Assembly (NCBI GenBank): GCA_001772615.1
Contig: MEUZ01000003.1
Span: 310,001 to 374,000, forward strand
Direction of reading: 5' to 3'
Source: a candidate division WWE3 bacterium RIFCSPHIGHO2_01_FULL_40_23
GTDB taxonomy: Bacteria; Patescibacteria; WWE3; UBA101185; 2-01-FULL-41-18
Length of the DNA stretch: 64,000 bases
Of the stretch, positions 16,020 to 25,464 are shown in pieces. The notes under the pieces are model-generated. The model saw only the letters and a program-made list of their open reading frames with translations, searched no databases and was not told the DNA's origin. Numbering within the stretch: the stretch's first letter is position 1; every line of letters starts with the position of its first letter. The position numbers and the translations under genes were made by a program.

Positions 16020-16442
16020 TTAAGCCGCCTTCTTTCCGCCTTTTTTGGCTCCGTATAAAGACCTTGACGTTTGTCTGTTTGAAACCCCGGCAAGATCAAA
16101 CTTACCTCTGACTATAGTGTATTTCACTCCTGGAAGATCCTGGATTTTACCCGATTTAACCAAAACCACGGAATGCTCCTGGAGGTTATGACCTTCTCCG
16201 GGTATGTATGCCGTTACCTCTCTTCTATTTGAAAGCCTTACTCTTGCAACTTTTCTTAAGGCAGAATTTGGTTTTTTGGGAGTTCTCGTCATAACCGAAA
16301 GGCATACACCTCTTTTAAAAGGTGAATGAACAAACTTAGCCCTTCTATCAATAGACGAAAAGACCTCCGATAAAGCCGGTGTTTTAAGTTTTTTTACTTT
16401 TTTCTTTCTGCCACGGCGCAGAAGCTGATTTATTGTAGGCAT
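16020..16442 (-). CDS. rpsL: 30S ribosomal protein S12
   Basis: uS12, at the decoding centre, controlling accuracy and streptomycin response. The 140 residues are ~15 longer than usual because of an insertion at residues ~25-40 (EVFSSIDRRAKFVHS). The conserved RTPKKPNSALRKVARVRL and AYIPGEGHNLQEHS are intact. In the loop GKIQDLPGVKY, Gln101 stands where nearly all S12 proteins have Lys (Lys88 in M. tuberculosis numbering), a site where substitutions cause streptomycin resistance. The codon is CAG. Confidence 0.97.
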   Translation of the reverse strand: MPTINQLLRRGRKKKVKKLKTPALSEVFSSIDRRAKFVHSPFKRGVCLSVMTRTPKKPNSALRKVARVRLSNRREVTAYIPGEGHNLQEHSVVLVKSGKIQDLPGVKYTIVRGKFDLAGVSNRQTSRSLYGAKKGGKKAA

Positions 16443-16445
16443 AAA

Positions 16446-19400
16446 TTATTCCAGACGCGCTCTATCTCCCGTAGGGATGAGCCTTCCTATTATAATATTC
16501 TCTTTTAACCCTAAAAGCCTATCAACCCTACCAGAGGCCGAAGCATCGGTCAAGACAGAGCTTGTCTGAATAAATGATGCAGCGGACAAAAAGCTTTCGG
16601 TTTCTAAAGAAGCCCTGGTTATGCCAAGAAGTGTCAGTTCCGCAGTTGAAGGTTCCCCGCCCTCCGCCAAAACCCTTCTGTTTCCTTCTTCAAATGTATA
16701 TTTCGTAACTATTTCACCCGGTAAAAAGTTTGTATCCCCGACTGTCTCTATCTTCACCCTGTTAAACATCTGTCTTACAATCACTTCAAGGTGCTTGTCG
16801 TTTATAGTAACTCCCTGCGTTGAATAGACCGACTGGACTTCATCTATTATATATTTCTGGGTAGCATAGACTCCCACCGTTCTAAGAAGATCCGAGAGAT
16901 CAAGATGCCCTGAAGTAAGAGCCTGTCCCGATACCACAAGATCGTTATCCTTCACTAAAATTTCAGAAATCGGATCAACTTTATAAGAAGCTTCAGGCGT
17001 TTCCGAGGCAGGATCGGTTGAAACAACCGTAATAGATCTTTCATTTTCAGAAGAATCCACTTTAACCTTACCGGTGATCTCACTCATTATGGATAAATCT
17101 TTAGGCGTTCTTGCTTCAAAAAGCTCTTCAACTCTTGGAAGACCCTGGGTAATATCCTTTCCCGCAATTCCTCCTGCGTGGAATGTCCTCATGGTTAGCT
17201 GTGTTCCAGGCTCACCTATTGACTGTGCGGCTACAACGCCTACCGCGGTTCCCACCTGCACAACCTCTCTTGTCATAAGATCCACACCGTAACACTTGGA
17301 ACAAACCCCATACTTTGCCTCGCAGGTTAAAACCGATCTGATTTTCACTTCGGGAACTTCGGCTTCCAAAATATTTTTTGCTATTTCGGCAGTTATAAGT
17401 TCATTTCTTTTAACAAGAATTTTATTCCCGCTTTTAACGTCCTTTGCCGCAAACCTTCCGACAATCCGATCCGAAAATGTGGTCAATATTCTTTTCTCAT
17501 CCGCTCTTATTACTCTTCCCTCTTCGCAGTCGCAGTCTTCAATTCTGACAATCATATCCTGCGCCACATCTACAAGCCTTCTTGTGAGATAACCTGAATC
17601 CGCCGTTTTTAAAGCTCGGTCAGCAAGACCTTTTCTTGCACCCCTTGAAGACGTAAAGTACTCAACTCCCGAAAGCCCTTCCTTATAATTCCCAAGTATG
17701 GGAAGCTCAACCAGCTTTCCCGTAGGATCACTTTTCAGACCAACCATGCCTGCAATCTGCTTTAACTGGTCTCTTGAGGCCTTGCTTGCCCCCGATCCGA
17801 TTAAAAGCTTCACTGGGTTTTCACTCTCAAGCTTATTCCATGCAAGCTCATCAATTTTTGCGGTGGTTTCATTCCATACACCCTCCGAAAGTCTTCTTGC
17901 TTCATTTCTAGTAATAAGACCTCTCTTAAAGTTTCTTTCTATTTCAGAAGCCTGTTTTCTTCCTTCCATAATAATTTCATCTCTCTCAACAGGTATCAGA
18001 CAGTCCGAAAGAGCAACCGATATACCCGAAGAAGTTCCATATTTAAGGCCGAGATCTTTCATATCGTCAATAAGTTTTACAACAACTTCGTTTGGCTCTG
18101 TGTCTAAAACCTTTGCGATTGTACTATTCACAATTTTTTTATCCACAGCCGCATTTATAAACGAGAGAGAGCTTGGAAGTATCTCATTAAATATTATCCT
18201 TCCAATGCAGGTTTCAATTATTTCGTTCCCTATTTTTGCTTTAATTTTCTGTCTTAATTTAATTTTTAATAGGCCGTATGCCAAAAGAGCTTCCTCCCTT
18301 GATGAAAACACTGCTTTATATTCCGGGATACCCTCGTCAAAAGAAGTCATGTAATAAGTTCCGAGAAGCATAATTCTTGCTGGAACGGCAATCGGGGCCC
18401 CATCTGAAGGCTTCAGAAGATTATTTGTGGAAATCATCACCTCTTTAGATTCTTTTATAGCAAGGTCTGAAAGAGGAAGGTGAACCGCCATCTGATCCCC
18501 GTCAAAGTCGGCGTTATACCCCGCGCACACGCAAAGGTGTAAAGATATTGCATTTCCATCAACAAGCTTTGGATAAAATGCCTGGATGCCAAGCCTCCAT
18601 AAAGTAGGTGCTCTGTTAAGAAGCACGGGGTGATCTTTAACAACTTCTTCAAGAATATCCCAGACCTCGGCTCCCCTGGCTTCAAGCACAAATCTTGCAC
18701 TTTTGACATTTGGTGCAAGGCCTCTTGCAAGAACCTCTTTTAGTACAAAAGGCTTAAAAAGTTCAAGAGCCATTTCTTTTGGAAGCCCGCATTCATTAAG
18801 TTTCAGCTCCGGCCCGTTTACTATTACTGATCTACCCGAATAATCAACTCTTTTTCCAAGAAGATTCTGCCTGAATCTTCCCTGCTTGCCTTTTAACATA
18901 TCGGCAAGGGACCTTAACTGCTGCTTTCCTCTTAAGTTTCTTGCGGTCTGCCTTTGTTTGGATGAATCAAGCAAAGCATCAACTGATTCCTGAAGCATTC
19001 TCTTTTCATTTCTCACTATGATTTCAGGGGCTCCAAGCTCCAAAAGCCTTTTTAACCTGTTATTTCTGTTTATAACCCTTCTGTAAAGGTCATTTAAGTC
19101 GCTTGTTGCAAATCTGCCGCCCTCAAGCTGAACCATCGGCCTTAAATCAGGAGGTATAACTGGAATTACATCTAGTATCATCCTGGAGGGCTCAATTTTC
19201 GCTCTTCTGAAACCCTCAACAACCCTTAGTCTTTTTGAGAGTCTGACGAATCTCTGGCCTTTGGCTGACTGCATTTCCTCTTTAAGGGAAAGGGCCGTAG
19301 AGTTTAAGTCCATCTCTGAAAGAATGCCTTTTATGGCTTCGGCTCCAATTCCAACCTTGCAAAATTTGTTAATGTATTCATAAGAAGCTATATACTCATT

Positions 19401-20138
19401 ATCGCTTATCACACTATGCACATCTAAAATTTCCAAACTTTTCTGCAAGGCCTTAAAATCCTTTTCAACCTTTTCCATCTTCAAAACCGTTTGATCCCTT
19501 AGCTTTGCGGCGTGCTCTCTCATTTTTAATCTCATTTCTGATCCGGCAAACTCCTTTTGAGTTTTATCCGAAATATCAAGAGATCTGATTTTGGCTTCAA
19601 GTTCTTTTCCCACTTTTTTTATCTCATCTTCAGTATTCTCGGATGCTTCTTTTCTTGCTTTATCCAAAGCTTTCTCCACTTCAGAGATAACTGAAGCTTT
19701 TTTGTCATGGTCAATATCCTTAACAATATATGAAGAAAAATAAATAACGTTTTCAAGATTTCTCGGCGACATGTCTAATAGTGTGGCCATCTTTGAAGGT
19801 ATACCTCTGAAAAACCAGACGTGAGCAACGGAAGCGGCAAGCTTAATATGCCCCATTCTTTCTCGTCTTACCCTTGAGTGTGTAACTTCAACTCCGCACT
19901 TATCACAGACAACTCCTTTGTATCTAATTCTTTTATACTTTCCGCAGTAGCATTCATAATCTTTTATCGGCCCGAATATTCTTTCATCAAAAAGACCGTC
20001 TTTTTCAGCTTTAAAAGTCCTGTAATTTATAGTTTCAGGTTTAATAACCTCGCCATGAGACCACGCAAGCATGTTGTCTGTTGACGCAAGAGATATTTTT
20101 ATAGCATCAAAATCTTTTAATCTCATTAATTCTTCCAT
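16446..20138 (-). CDS. rpoC: RNA polymerase subunit beta'
   Basis: Largest RNA polymerase subunit. The active-site loop NADFDGDQMAVH holds the three catalytic Asp residues. The N-terminal zinc site is CYCGKYKRIRYKGVVCDKCG (residues ~61-80); the second zinc site uses CDCEEG and CEAKYGVCSKCYG. The bridge helix and trigger loop regions are present (TRRLVDVAQDM, MRTFHAGGIAG). The 1230 residues are compact, without the large lineage-specific insertions of Proteobacteria. It follows rpoB by 5 nt. Confidence 0.98.
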   Translation of the reverse strand: MEELMRLKDFDAIKISLASTDNMLAWSHGEVIKPETINYRTFKAEKDGLFDERIFGPIKDYECYCGKYKRIRYKGVVCDKCGVEVTHSRVRRERMGHIKLAASVAHVWFFRGIPSKMATLLDMSPRNLENVIYFSSYIVKDIDHDKKASVISEVEKALDKARKEASENTEDEIKKVGKELEAKIRSLDISDKTQKEFAGSEMRLKMREHAAKLRDQTVLKMEKVEKDFKALQKSLEILDVHSVISDNEYIASYEYINKFCKVGIGAEAIKGILSEMDLNSTALSLKEEMQSAKGQRFVRLSKRLRVVEGFRRAKIEPSRMILDVIPVIPPDLRPMVQLEGGRFATSDLNDLYRRVINRNNRLKRLLELGAPEIIVRNEKRMLQESVDALLDSSKQRQTARNLRGKQQLRSLADMLKGKQGRFRQNLLGKRVDYSGRSVIVNGPELKLNECGLPKEMALELFKPFVLKEVLARGLAPNVKSARFVLEARGAEVWDILEEVVKDHPVLLNRAPTLWRLGIQAFYPKLVDGNAISLHLCVCAGYNADFDGDQMAVHLPLSDLAIKESKEVMISTNNLLKPSDGAPIAVPARIMLLGTYYMTSFDEGIPEYKAVFSSREEALLAYGLLKIKLRQKIKAKIGNEIIETCIGRIIFNEILPSSLSFINAAVDKKIVNSTIAKVLDTEPNEVVVKLIDDMKDLGLKYGTSSGISVALSDCLIPVERDEIIMEGRKQASEIERNFKRGLITRNEARRLSEGVWNETTAKIDELAWNKLESENPVKLLIGSGASKASRDQLKQIAGMVGLKSDPTGKLVELPILGNYKEGLSGVEYFTSSRGARKGLADRALKTADSGYLTRRLVDVAQDMIVRIEDCDCEEGRVIRADEKRILTTFSDRIVGRFAAKDVKSGNKILVKRNELITAEIAKNILEAEVPEVKIRSVLTCEAKYGVCSKCYGVDLMTREVVQVGTAVGVVAAQSIGEPGTQLTMRTFHAGGIAGKDITQGLPRVEELFEARTPKDLSIMSEITGKVKVDSSENERSITVVSTDPASETPEASYKVDPISEILVKDNDLVVSGQALTSGHLDLSDLLRTVGVYATQKYIIDEVQSVYSTQGVTINDKHLEVIVRQMFNRVKIETVGDTNFLPGEIVTKYTFEEGNRRVLAEGGEPSTAELTLLGITRASLETESFLSAASFIQTSSVLTDASASGRVDRLLGLKENIIIGRLIPTGDRARLE

Positions 20139-20143
20139 AGTAT

Positions 20144-23100
20144 TTATTCCTCCACCGCCTCATTTAAACTTTTAATATTCTCATTTAATTTAGTCAGCTC
20201 CTCCGTATTTGGTTCCCCCTTTTCTATATCCAAAGCAACCTTCTCGGCGCCAATCGTTTCTATGCTAAGACAAAGACCATTAAGCTCTTTTACTAGAAGT
20301 TTAAAAGATTCAGGAATAGCGGCTTCAGGAATCTTTTCTCCCTGAAGAATTGCTCTAAAAGCCTGTGTTCTTCCTACAAGGTCATCCGATTTAATTGTGA
20401 GAATTTCCTGAAGAGTGTGGGCCGCCCCGTATGCCTCAAGAGCCCAAACTTCCATTTCTCCAAACCTCTGGCCTCCAAACTGGGCTTTCCCCCCAAGAGG
20501 CTGCTGGGTTATAAGCGAATATGGTCCCGTTGACCTAGCATGCATTTTTTCTTCCGACATATGAATAAGCTTTAATATATAGGTATCCCCCACAACAATT
20601 TCATGATCAAAGTAATCACCGGTTCTGCCGTCAATGAGTTTTGATTTTCCCGACACGGGAAGCCCCGCCTGCCTTAATTCATCTTCAATTTCTTCATAAG
20701 GGACTTTTTCAAATACTGGGAATGAATATTTCTTACCCATTTTTTTCGCAGCGGTTCCTACCTGCGCTTCAAGAATCTGCCCGACATTCATTCTTTTTAA
20801 AACCGCCTCCGAGGAAAAAATAATATCAACAGGTGTTCCGTCTTCAAGGTGAGGCATATCGGCTTCATTAACTATCTTAGAAATTACTCCTTTATTTCCA
20901 TGCCTTCCCGCAAGCTTGTCCCCAACCTCAATCTTTTTAATCTGGGCTACATAAACCCTTATTTCCTTAATGACTCCTGTTGGAAGCTCGTCATTTTCTT
21001 TCTTTGTTATTATCTTCACTCCAATTACGGTTCCCTGCTCTCCGTGCGGAAGAACCAAAGAATTATCTCTTACTTCTCTTGCCTTCTCACCAAAAATTGC
21101 TCTTAAAAGCCTTTCTTCCGCTGATAACTCTGTTTCCCCTTTCGGTGCGATTTTTCCGACAAGAATATCACCGGCCTTGACCTTTGACCCTATGGCAACA
21201 ATACCTTCATCATCAAGATTCCTTAAAGCATCTTCTGAAACGTTTGGAATATCTCTTGTAACTTCTTCAGGACCAAGCTTGGTCTCAAGAACCTGAACTT
21301 TATGATCCGTTATATGAATTGAAGAGAGCACATCTTCTTTAACAAGTCTGTCTGAAATAAGAATGCCATCTTCAAACTCATATCCTCCCCAAACCATATA
21401 CGCAACTTTAAGATTAGTTCCGATTGCAAGCTCCCCATCCCAAACGGAAGGTCCTTCAAAAATCACCTGCCCTCTTTTAACTTTGTCACCGGCCTTGACT
21501 TTTGTCCTCTGGTTATAGCAGGTATCCATATTTGATTTAACAAACTTTTTAAGATGATATTCTTCTTTCTCTCCTTTGGCGTATTTAATTACAACTTTTG
21601 AAGCATCTGAAAATTCGACTGTACCGTCCTCTTTGGCCTTAAAACACGCACCCGCATTCTCGGCAATAACAGGCTCAAGCCCTGTCCCAACCAGAGGGGC
21701 CTCGGGCTTAATTAAGGGAACAGCCTGTGAAGTCTGCTGTGTTGCAACAAGAGTTCTGGTTGTATCATCATTTGCTAGGAAGGGGATTAAAGCCGCGGAT
21801 ATGCCAACTACCTGTTGAGGTATTACATCCATAAATTGAGCAAGTCTGACATCCCCAAGCAAAAACTCGCCTCTGTACCTTAACGGGACTTGAGTATCGG
21901 TAATATATCCTCTTTCATCAATGTTTACGGATGCATCGGTAATATAAAGCTCATATTCATCATAAGCCGCAAGATACATCACCTCATCCGTAACTCTGAC
22001 CTTCCCATCGTCATCTTTTTCAAGCTTATAATAAGGGGCTTCAAGAAATCCGTAGTCATTCACTCTTGCATAAGTTGCTATGTAGTTAATAAGCCCGATG
22101 TTTGGACCCTCCGGAGTTCTCACAGGACAAATCCTTCCGTAATGAGAATAATGGACGTCCCTCACGGGAAGGCTTGCTCTTTCTTTTGTTAGACCTCCCG
22201 GTCCCATGACTGAAAGCCTTCTTAAATGATCAAGGGAGGTAAGAGGATTTTGCTGATCTTGAAACTGCGAAAGCTGTCCAGAAGCAAAAAAGCTGTGAAT
22301 CCTTGCGGCAACCGGCCTTGTTGAAATAAGAACACCGGGATCACAAAGTTTATCTCTTGGCTGAATGCTCATTCTTTCTTTAATATTTCTCTCCATCTGT
22401 AAAAACCCAATTCTTATCTGATTCTGAAGAAGCTCCCCGACGCTTCTTACCCTTCTGTTTCCAAGATTATCAATATCGTCAAACTGCCCCACACCATTAT
22501 TAAGCTCAATTATTCTTTGAACGATTTTAATAAGATCCTCAAGTTGCAAAAGCCTGTATTTACCTTCATTAGGAAAAGTCAAGCCAAGCTTCTGATTAAG
22601 CTTAAATCTTCCCACCCTTCCAAGAGAGTACCTTCTTGAACTAAAGAAAAGAGACTCAACTAAAGCCTTCGCGTTTTCTAAAACTAAAGGCTCGCCGGGC
22701 CTCATTTTTCTGTATATTTCAATGTAAGCTTCATTAAGAGACTTTGCGGGATCTTTCTGAAGCGTAGTTGCTATGTAAAGTTTTTGAACGTCGATATCAA
22801 CGGATGTAAATGCTTCTTCTATGTCTTTGTCAGAGGACAAACCAAAAACTCTCAAAAGCGCGGTAATGGCTATTTTTCTTCTTCTGTCTATCTTTACGCT
22901 TATCACACCGCTTCTTGAGGTTTCAATTTCAAGCCAAGCTCCGCTTTTTGGAAGGATTTTGGCACCTGCAAGGTTTTTTCCCGTAGACGGATCGGTCTCT
23001 CCTATAAAAAACACTCCCTCGGAGCGCGTAAGCTGATTTACCACAACCCTCTCAACTCCATTAATGATAAAGGTCCCGTTCACGGTCATTAAAGGAATAT

Positions 23101-23410
23101 CCCCCATGTAAACGTCCTGGGTTTTTGATTTATTTGTAAGTGTGTCTTTTAAAGTTGTTGAAAGGTACCACTGGGCATCATAGGTAACACCTTTTTCAAG
23201 TGCTTCGTCAACTGCAGTATTGGGTTTATCCACCCTAGGGTTTGAAAAGTAAAGCTCCCAACCTCTTCCGGTCGTGTCGGACACCGGGCTTATTTCCGAA
23301 ACAACTTCTGAAAGTCCTTTCCCTTTTAACCAGTCATAAGAATCAATTTGAACACGGGAAAGGTCAGGAAGCGGATAATTATATTTTCGTTTAGAAAACT
23401 GTTGTCTCAT
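20144..23410 (-). CDS. rpoB: RNA polymerase subunit beta
   Basis: Second-largest RNA polymerase subunit, 1088 residues. The rifampicin-pocket region reads GQLSQFQDQQNPLTSLDHLR, followed by RLSVMGPGGLTKERA. The C-terminal GGKAQFGGQRFGEMEVWALE contacts beta'. The gene starts a rpoB-rpoC-rpsL-rpsG-Nudix transcription unit. rplJ/rplL, the usual neighbours upstream, are not here. No Shine-Dalgarno precedes the ATG; the predicted leader is ~100 nt. Confidence 0.98.
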   Translation of the reverse strand: MRQQFSKRKYNYPLPDLSRVQIDSYDWLKGKGLSEVVSEISPVSDTTGRGWELYFSNPRVDKPNTAVDEALEKGVTYDAQWYLSTTLKDTLTNKSKTQDVYMGDIPLMTVNGTFIINGVERVVVNQLTRSEGVFFIGETDPSTGKNLAGAKILPKSGAWLEIETSRSGVISVKIDRRRKIAITALLRVFGLSSDKDIEEAFTSVDIDVQKLYIATTLQKDPAKSLNEAYIEIYRKMRPGEPLVLENAKALVESLFFSSRRYSLGRVGRFKLNQKLGLTFPNEGKYRLLQLEDLIKIVQRIIELNNGVGQFDDIDNLGNRRVRSVGELLQNQIRIGFLQMERNIKERMSIQPRDKLCDPGVLISTRPVAARIHSFFASGQLSQFQDQQNPLTSLDHLRRLSVMGPGGLTKERASLPVRDVHYSHYGRICPVRTPEGPNIGLINYIATYARVNDYGFLEAPYYKLEKDDDGKVRVTDEVMYLAAYDEYELYITDASVNIDERGYITDTQVPLRYRGEFLLGDVRLAQFMDVIPQQVVGISAALIPFLANDDTTRTLVATQQTSQAVPLIKPEAPLVGTGLEPVIAENAGACFKAKEDGTVEFSDASKVVIKYAKGEKEEYHLKKFVKSNMDTCYNQRTKVKAGDKVKRGQVIFEGPSVWDGELAIGTNLKVAYMVWGGYEFEDGILISDRLVKEDVLSSIHITDHKVQVLETKLGPEEVTRDIPNVSEDALRNLDDEGIVAIGSKVKAGDILVGKIAPKGETELSAEERLLRAIFGEKAREVRDNSLVLPHGEQGTVIGVKIITKKENDELPTGVIKEIRVYVAQIKKIEVGDKLAGRHGNKGVISKIVNEADMPHLEDGTPVDIIFSSEAVLKRMNVGQILEAQVGTAAKKMGKKYSFPVFEKVPYEEIEDELRQAGLPVSGKSKLIDGRTGDYFDHEIVVGDTYILKLIHMSEEKMHARSTGPYSLITQQPLGGKAQFGGQRFGEMEVWALEAYGAAHTLQEILTIKSDDLVGRTQAFRAILQGEKIPEAAIPESFKLLVKELNGLCLSIETIGAEKVALDIEKGEPNTEELTKLNENIKSLNEAVEE

Positions 23411-23479
23411 TCAAAAGAGCAGGATAAATCCCAAGTTAAAAATCCGTAAATATAAATACGAAAGACAAAAGAAAAGGCC

Positions 23480-23498
23480 GCGGGCACAGCTATCCCGC
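23480..23498 (-). terminator. Weak hairpin in the rpoB leader
   Basis: GCGGG and CCCGC arms with a 9-nt loop, followed on the minus strand by GGCCTTTTCTTTTG. It lies between the predicted promoter and the rpoB start, so it may be an attenuator; the stem is short and the T-run imperfect. Confidence 0.35.
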
Positions 23499-23515
23499 AC
23501 CGCTTTGAACTTTTG

Positions 23516-23545
23516 ACTATAGATTGTGGGGAAAGCCTAACACAA
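23516..23545 (-). promoter_or_regulatory. Candidate promoter of rpoBC
   Basis: TTGTGT (23545-23540), 18-nt spacer, TATAGT (23521-23516). The -35 is weak, the -10 good. Transcription would start near 23509. Confidence 0.45.
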
Positions 23546-23574
23546 GGCCTTGGGGCTGTCAAGCAAAACCGAAT

Positions 23575-23604
23575 TTGATTTTTTGATGGAATCTGGCTTA
23601 TTAT
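23575..23604 (+). promoter_or_regulatory. Promoter of the bifunctional nuclease gene
   Basis: TTGATT, 18-nt spacer, TATTAT. The predicted start is ~6 nt before the ATG at 23617, so the leader is too short for a normal ribosome binding site. Confidence 0.55.
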
Positions 23605-23616
23605 GTAGGTACATTT

Positions 23617-24051
23617 ATGGAGAAAACGCTTTCTCTAAAGGCTGTAGTTTCAAGCGAACTTGAAAAAAATACGGGACAGGCGACCATTTATCTTCTGGAG
23701 GAGGAAACTCAAACCATACTGCCGATATGCGTTGACTCAAGCTCCGCCGAATCCATCATACTCGCTCAACAAAATCTGATCCTTCCAAGACCGCACACAC
23801 ATGATCTTATGAAAAGGCTCATTAACTGCTTCGGCGGAAAACTTAATGATGTAATCATTTATGATCTTGAAGATGATATTTTCTACGCTTATCTAAGATT
23901 AATAAGGGGTACAGAACTTGTTGAGATAGACGCAAGACCAAGCGACGCAATAGCAATGGCCTTAAGATATGAGGTGCCAATCCTTGCGAAAGAAGACGTC
24001 TTATTAAGAGGCGGTATAAAAATCTCCGAGAATGTAATGGGTGTGGCTTAA
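23617..24051 (+). CDS. Bifunctional nuclease family protein (DUF151)
   Basis: Member of the BFN/DUF151 family; the founding plant and bacterial members were reported to have DNase and RNase activity, and related domains occur in many bacteria. The core ILPICVDSSSAESIILAQQN, the central HDLMKRLINCFGGKL and ARPSDAIAMALRYEVPILA at residues ~105-125 are typical. It has 144 residues. The stop overlaps that of mltG by 4 nt (TTAA). Biochemical role in this organism unknown. Confidence 0.85.
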   Translation: MEKTLSLKAVVSSELEKNTGQATIYLLEEETQTILPICVDSSSAESIILAQQNLILPRPHTHDLMKRLINCFGGKLNDVIIYDLEDDIFYAYLRLIRGTELVEIDARPSDAIAMALRYEVPILAKEDVLLRGGIKISENVMGVA

Positions 24052-25016
24052 AGGTATTTTACCTTATTGGCTTCGTGCTCTTCTAAAGTTTTTGCAAATC
24101 TGACTTTTCCGTCTTTATCATGAAGATAATATCTAAAAACCGTTTCTTTAAAAGAGAGTACAGCCTTTACTGCTGATAGGGATGGGTTGCAGATAGGTTT
24201 TGGCGGAAGACCTAAAACCTTTCTTGTGTTATAGGGACTTTCCGTTTGAAGCTGTTCAGAAGTAAGGTTTTTTGGCCAGTAATCTTCTTTTGTCCCAAAA
24301 ATATACTGTACAGTCGCGTCCGCACCAAGTAAGGCGCCTTCGTTGTATCTATTAATAAGAATCCCTGCCACAACAGGTCTGTTTTCATCTTCTGGCTCTT
24401 CCCTCTCTACAATTGAGGAAAGAATTAAGATTTCCTCCATGCTTAATTTAGTTTTATTTCCACTAAAAAGATCCTTAGTTTTTTGATCAAAGGTATCGGT
24501 CAAAAGTTTAATCAGCTCTTCGGTTGAAATATCCTGATCTAAAAGATAAGTATCAGGAAAAAGCTTTCCTTCAAGGGAACGGGAAATAACCTCACTCATA
24601 AACTTTTCATAATTTACATTTTTAAATTTAGAGCTTGTAATTTGGGCAATTTCTTCAGCCCTTAAGCCCTCTACAATGGTTACTTTAATATCATTTGTAC
24701 CGTGCGTTAGAAGAAGCGCGAGTTCAGGAATAGCTAAATCGGAAGGCAATGTATATGTTCCTGCCTGAAGGGTAAAATTATTAATCCTTGCGTAGAAAAC
24801 AAAAAGAGAAGAGGAATTAATTAACCTATTTTCTCTTAAAAGTTTAGCAATATCCGAGGTGGCCATACCTTCCTCTATTATTATTGTTTTAGGCTCACTC
24901 CCGTTATAATTTTTTCGGGTTACAGCCACTTTATAGTAAGCGAAGGCCAAACCGGAAAAGAATATAAAAGAAATTATAAAGATTGCTATTTTTTTATAAA
25001 GCTTATTTCTCATCAT
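24048..25016 (-). CDS. mltG: Endolytic murein transglycosylase MltG
   Basis: Cuts nascent glycan strands in peptidoglycan and so sets strand length. One N-terminal membrane helix (residues ~8-28), a LysM-like region (EEGMATSDIAKLLRENRLI), then the YceG domain with the catalytic Glu in SSIVEREE and NRYNEGALLGADATVQYIFG. I chose the ATG at 25016 because AGGAG stands 10 nt upstream; the 322-residue protein is normal size. It overlaps the upstream metallopeptidase gene, so the two are cotranscribed. Confidence 0.93.
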   Translation of the reverse strand: MMRNKLYKKIAIFIISFIFFSGLAFAYYKVAVTRKNYNGSEPKTIIIEEGMATSDIAKLLRENRLINSSSLFVFYARINNFTLQAGTYTLPSDLAIPELALLLTHGTNDIKVTIVEGLRAEEIAQITSSKFKNVNYEKFMSEVISRSLEGKLFPDTYLLDQDISTEELIKLLTDTFDQKTKDLFSGNKTKLSMEEILILSSIVEREEPEDENRPVVAGILINRYNEGALLGADATVQYIFGTKEDYWPKNLTSEQLQTESPYNTRKVLGLPPKPICNPSLSAVKAVLSFKETVFRYYLHDKDGKVRFAKTLEEHEANKVKYL

Positions 25017-25389
25017 TTTTAACAAACTCCTGATAAATCACTTCTACAGTTTTAGCACAAATTTTTCTTTTACCAAAACACTTATGGGGAACAAGACTCC
25101 CCGAGAATGTTTTTGGGATATGCATCAGCTCATGAATCAAAACCCTATCCATATCGGATCTTGCAAGTTTATCAAATCTTTCTGAAATTACCTCAATGAC
25201 ATACTTTGGAGTTAACTTTAATGCAAGCTGCCACACTCTGGGAAATGAATATATCCTTGCAATTGCCCTTCCCCTTGAACCACGTGACTTTACACAAAAA
25301 AGACCTTCAGCTTTTATATAGGGCATGTCAACTTTTTTTAGAATATACCTTACCCTTTCCAGAGTTTTTTCATCTTCTCTAAATTCCAT
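25003..25389 (-). CDS. Putative zinc metallopeptidase (phage-metallopeptidase type)
   Basis: 128 residues with HELMH (86-90) and a third possible ligand His102 in GSLVPHKC. This HELMHIP...F.G.L.PH pattern resembles the family called putative phage metallopeptidase. No signal peptide or membrane helix is seen, so it should be cytosolic. Its neighbour mltG suggests a cell-wall link, but that is only context. A TATAAT box ends 10 nt before the ATG, giving a predicted leader of ~3-4 nt. Confidence 0.7.
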   Translation of the reverse strand: MEFREDEKTLERVRYILKKVDMPYIKAEGLFCVKSRGSRGRAIARIYSFPRVWQLALKLTPKYVIEVISERFDKLARSDMDRVLIHELMHIPKTFSGSLVPHKCFGKRKICAKTVEVIYQEFVKNDEK

Positions 25390-25399
25390 GCGGTAATCA

Positions 25400-25427
25400 A
25401 TTATAGCCCTTTTTGACAGTGAGCCAA
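25400..25427 (-). promoter_or_regulatory. Promoter of the metallopeptidase-mltG unit
   Basis: TTGGCT (25427-25422), 16-nt spacer, perfect TATAAT (25405-25400). It overlaps the opposite promoter at 25413-25441, each -35 lying in the spacer of the other. Confidence 0.65.
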
Positions 25428-25441
25428 CCCTCTGTTATTAT
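25413..25441 (+). promoter_or_regulatory. Promoter of the acylphosphatase-like gene
   Basis: Perfect TTGACA (25413-25418), 17-nt spacer, TATTAT (25436-25441); predicted leader ~16 nt. It is interlocked with the divergent promoter on the other strand. Confidence 0.7.
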
Positions 25442-25464
25442 CACCTGTCCGGCCCAAAAAGAGT

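Noticed and set aside
17698..18354. 218-residue open frame on the plus strand
   Set aside because: It is antisense to conserved rpoC sequence and is explained by rpoC codon bias.
22195..22290. RpoB rifampicin-region substitutions as a resistance signal
   Set aside because: The residues equal to His526 and Ser531 are kept; the other changes (for example Met515 to Gln) are not canonical resistance changes, so no prediction is justified.
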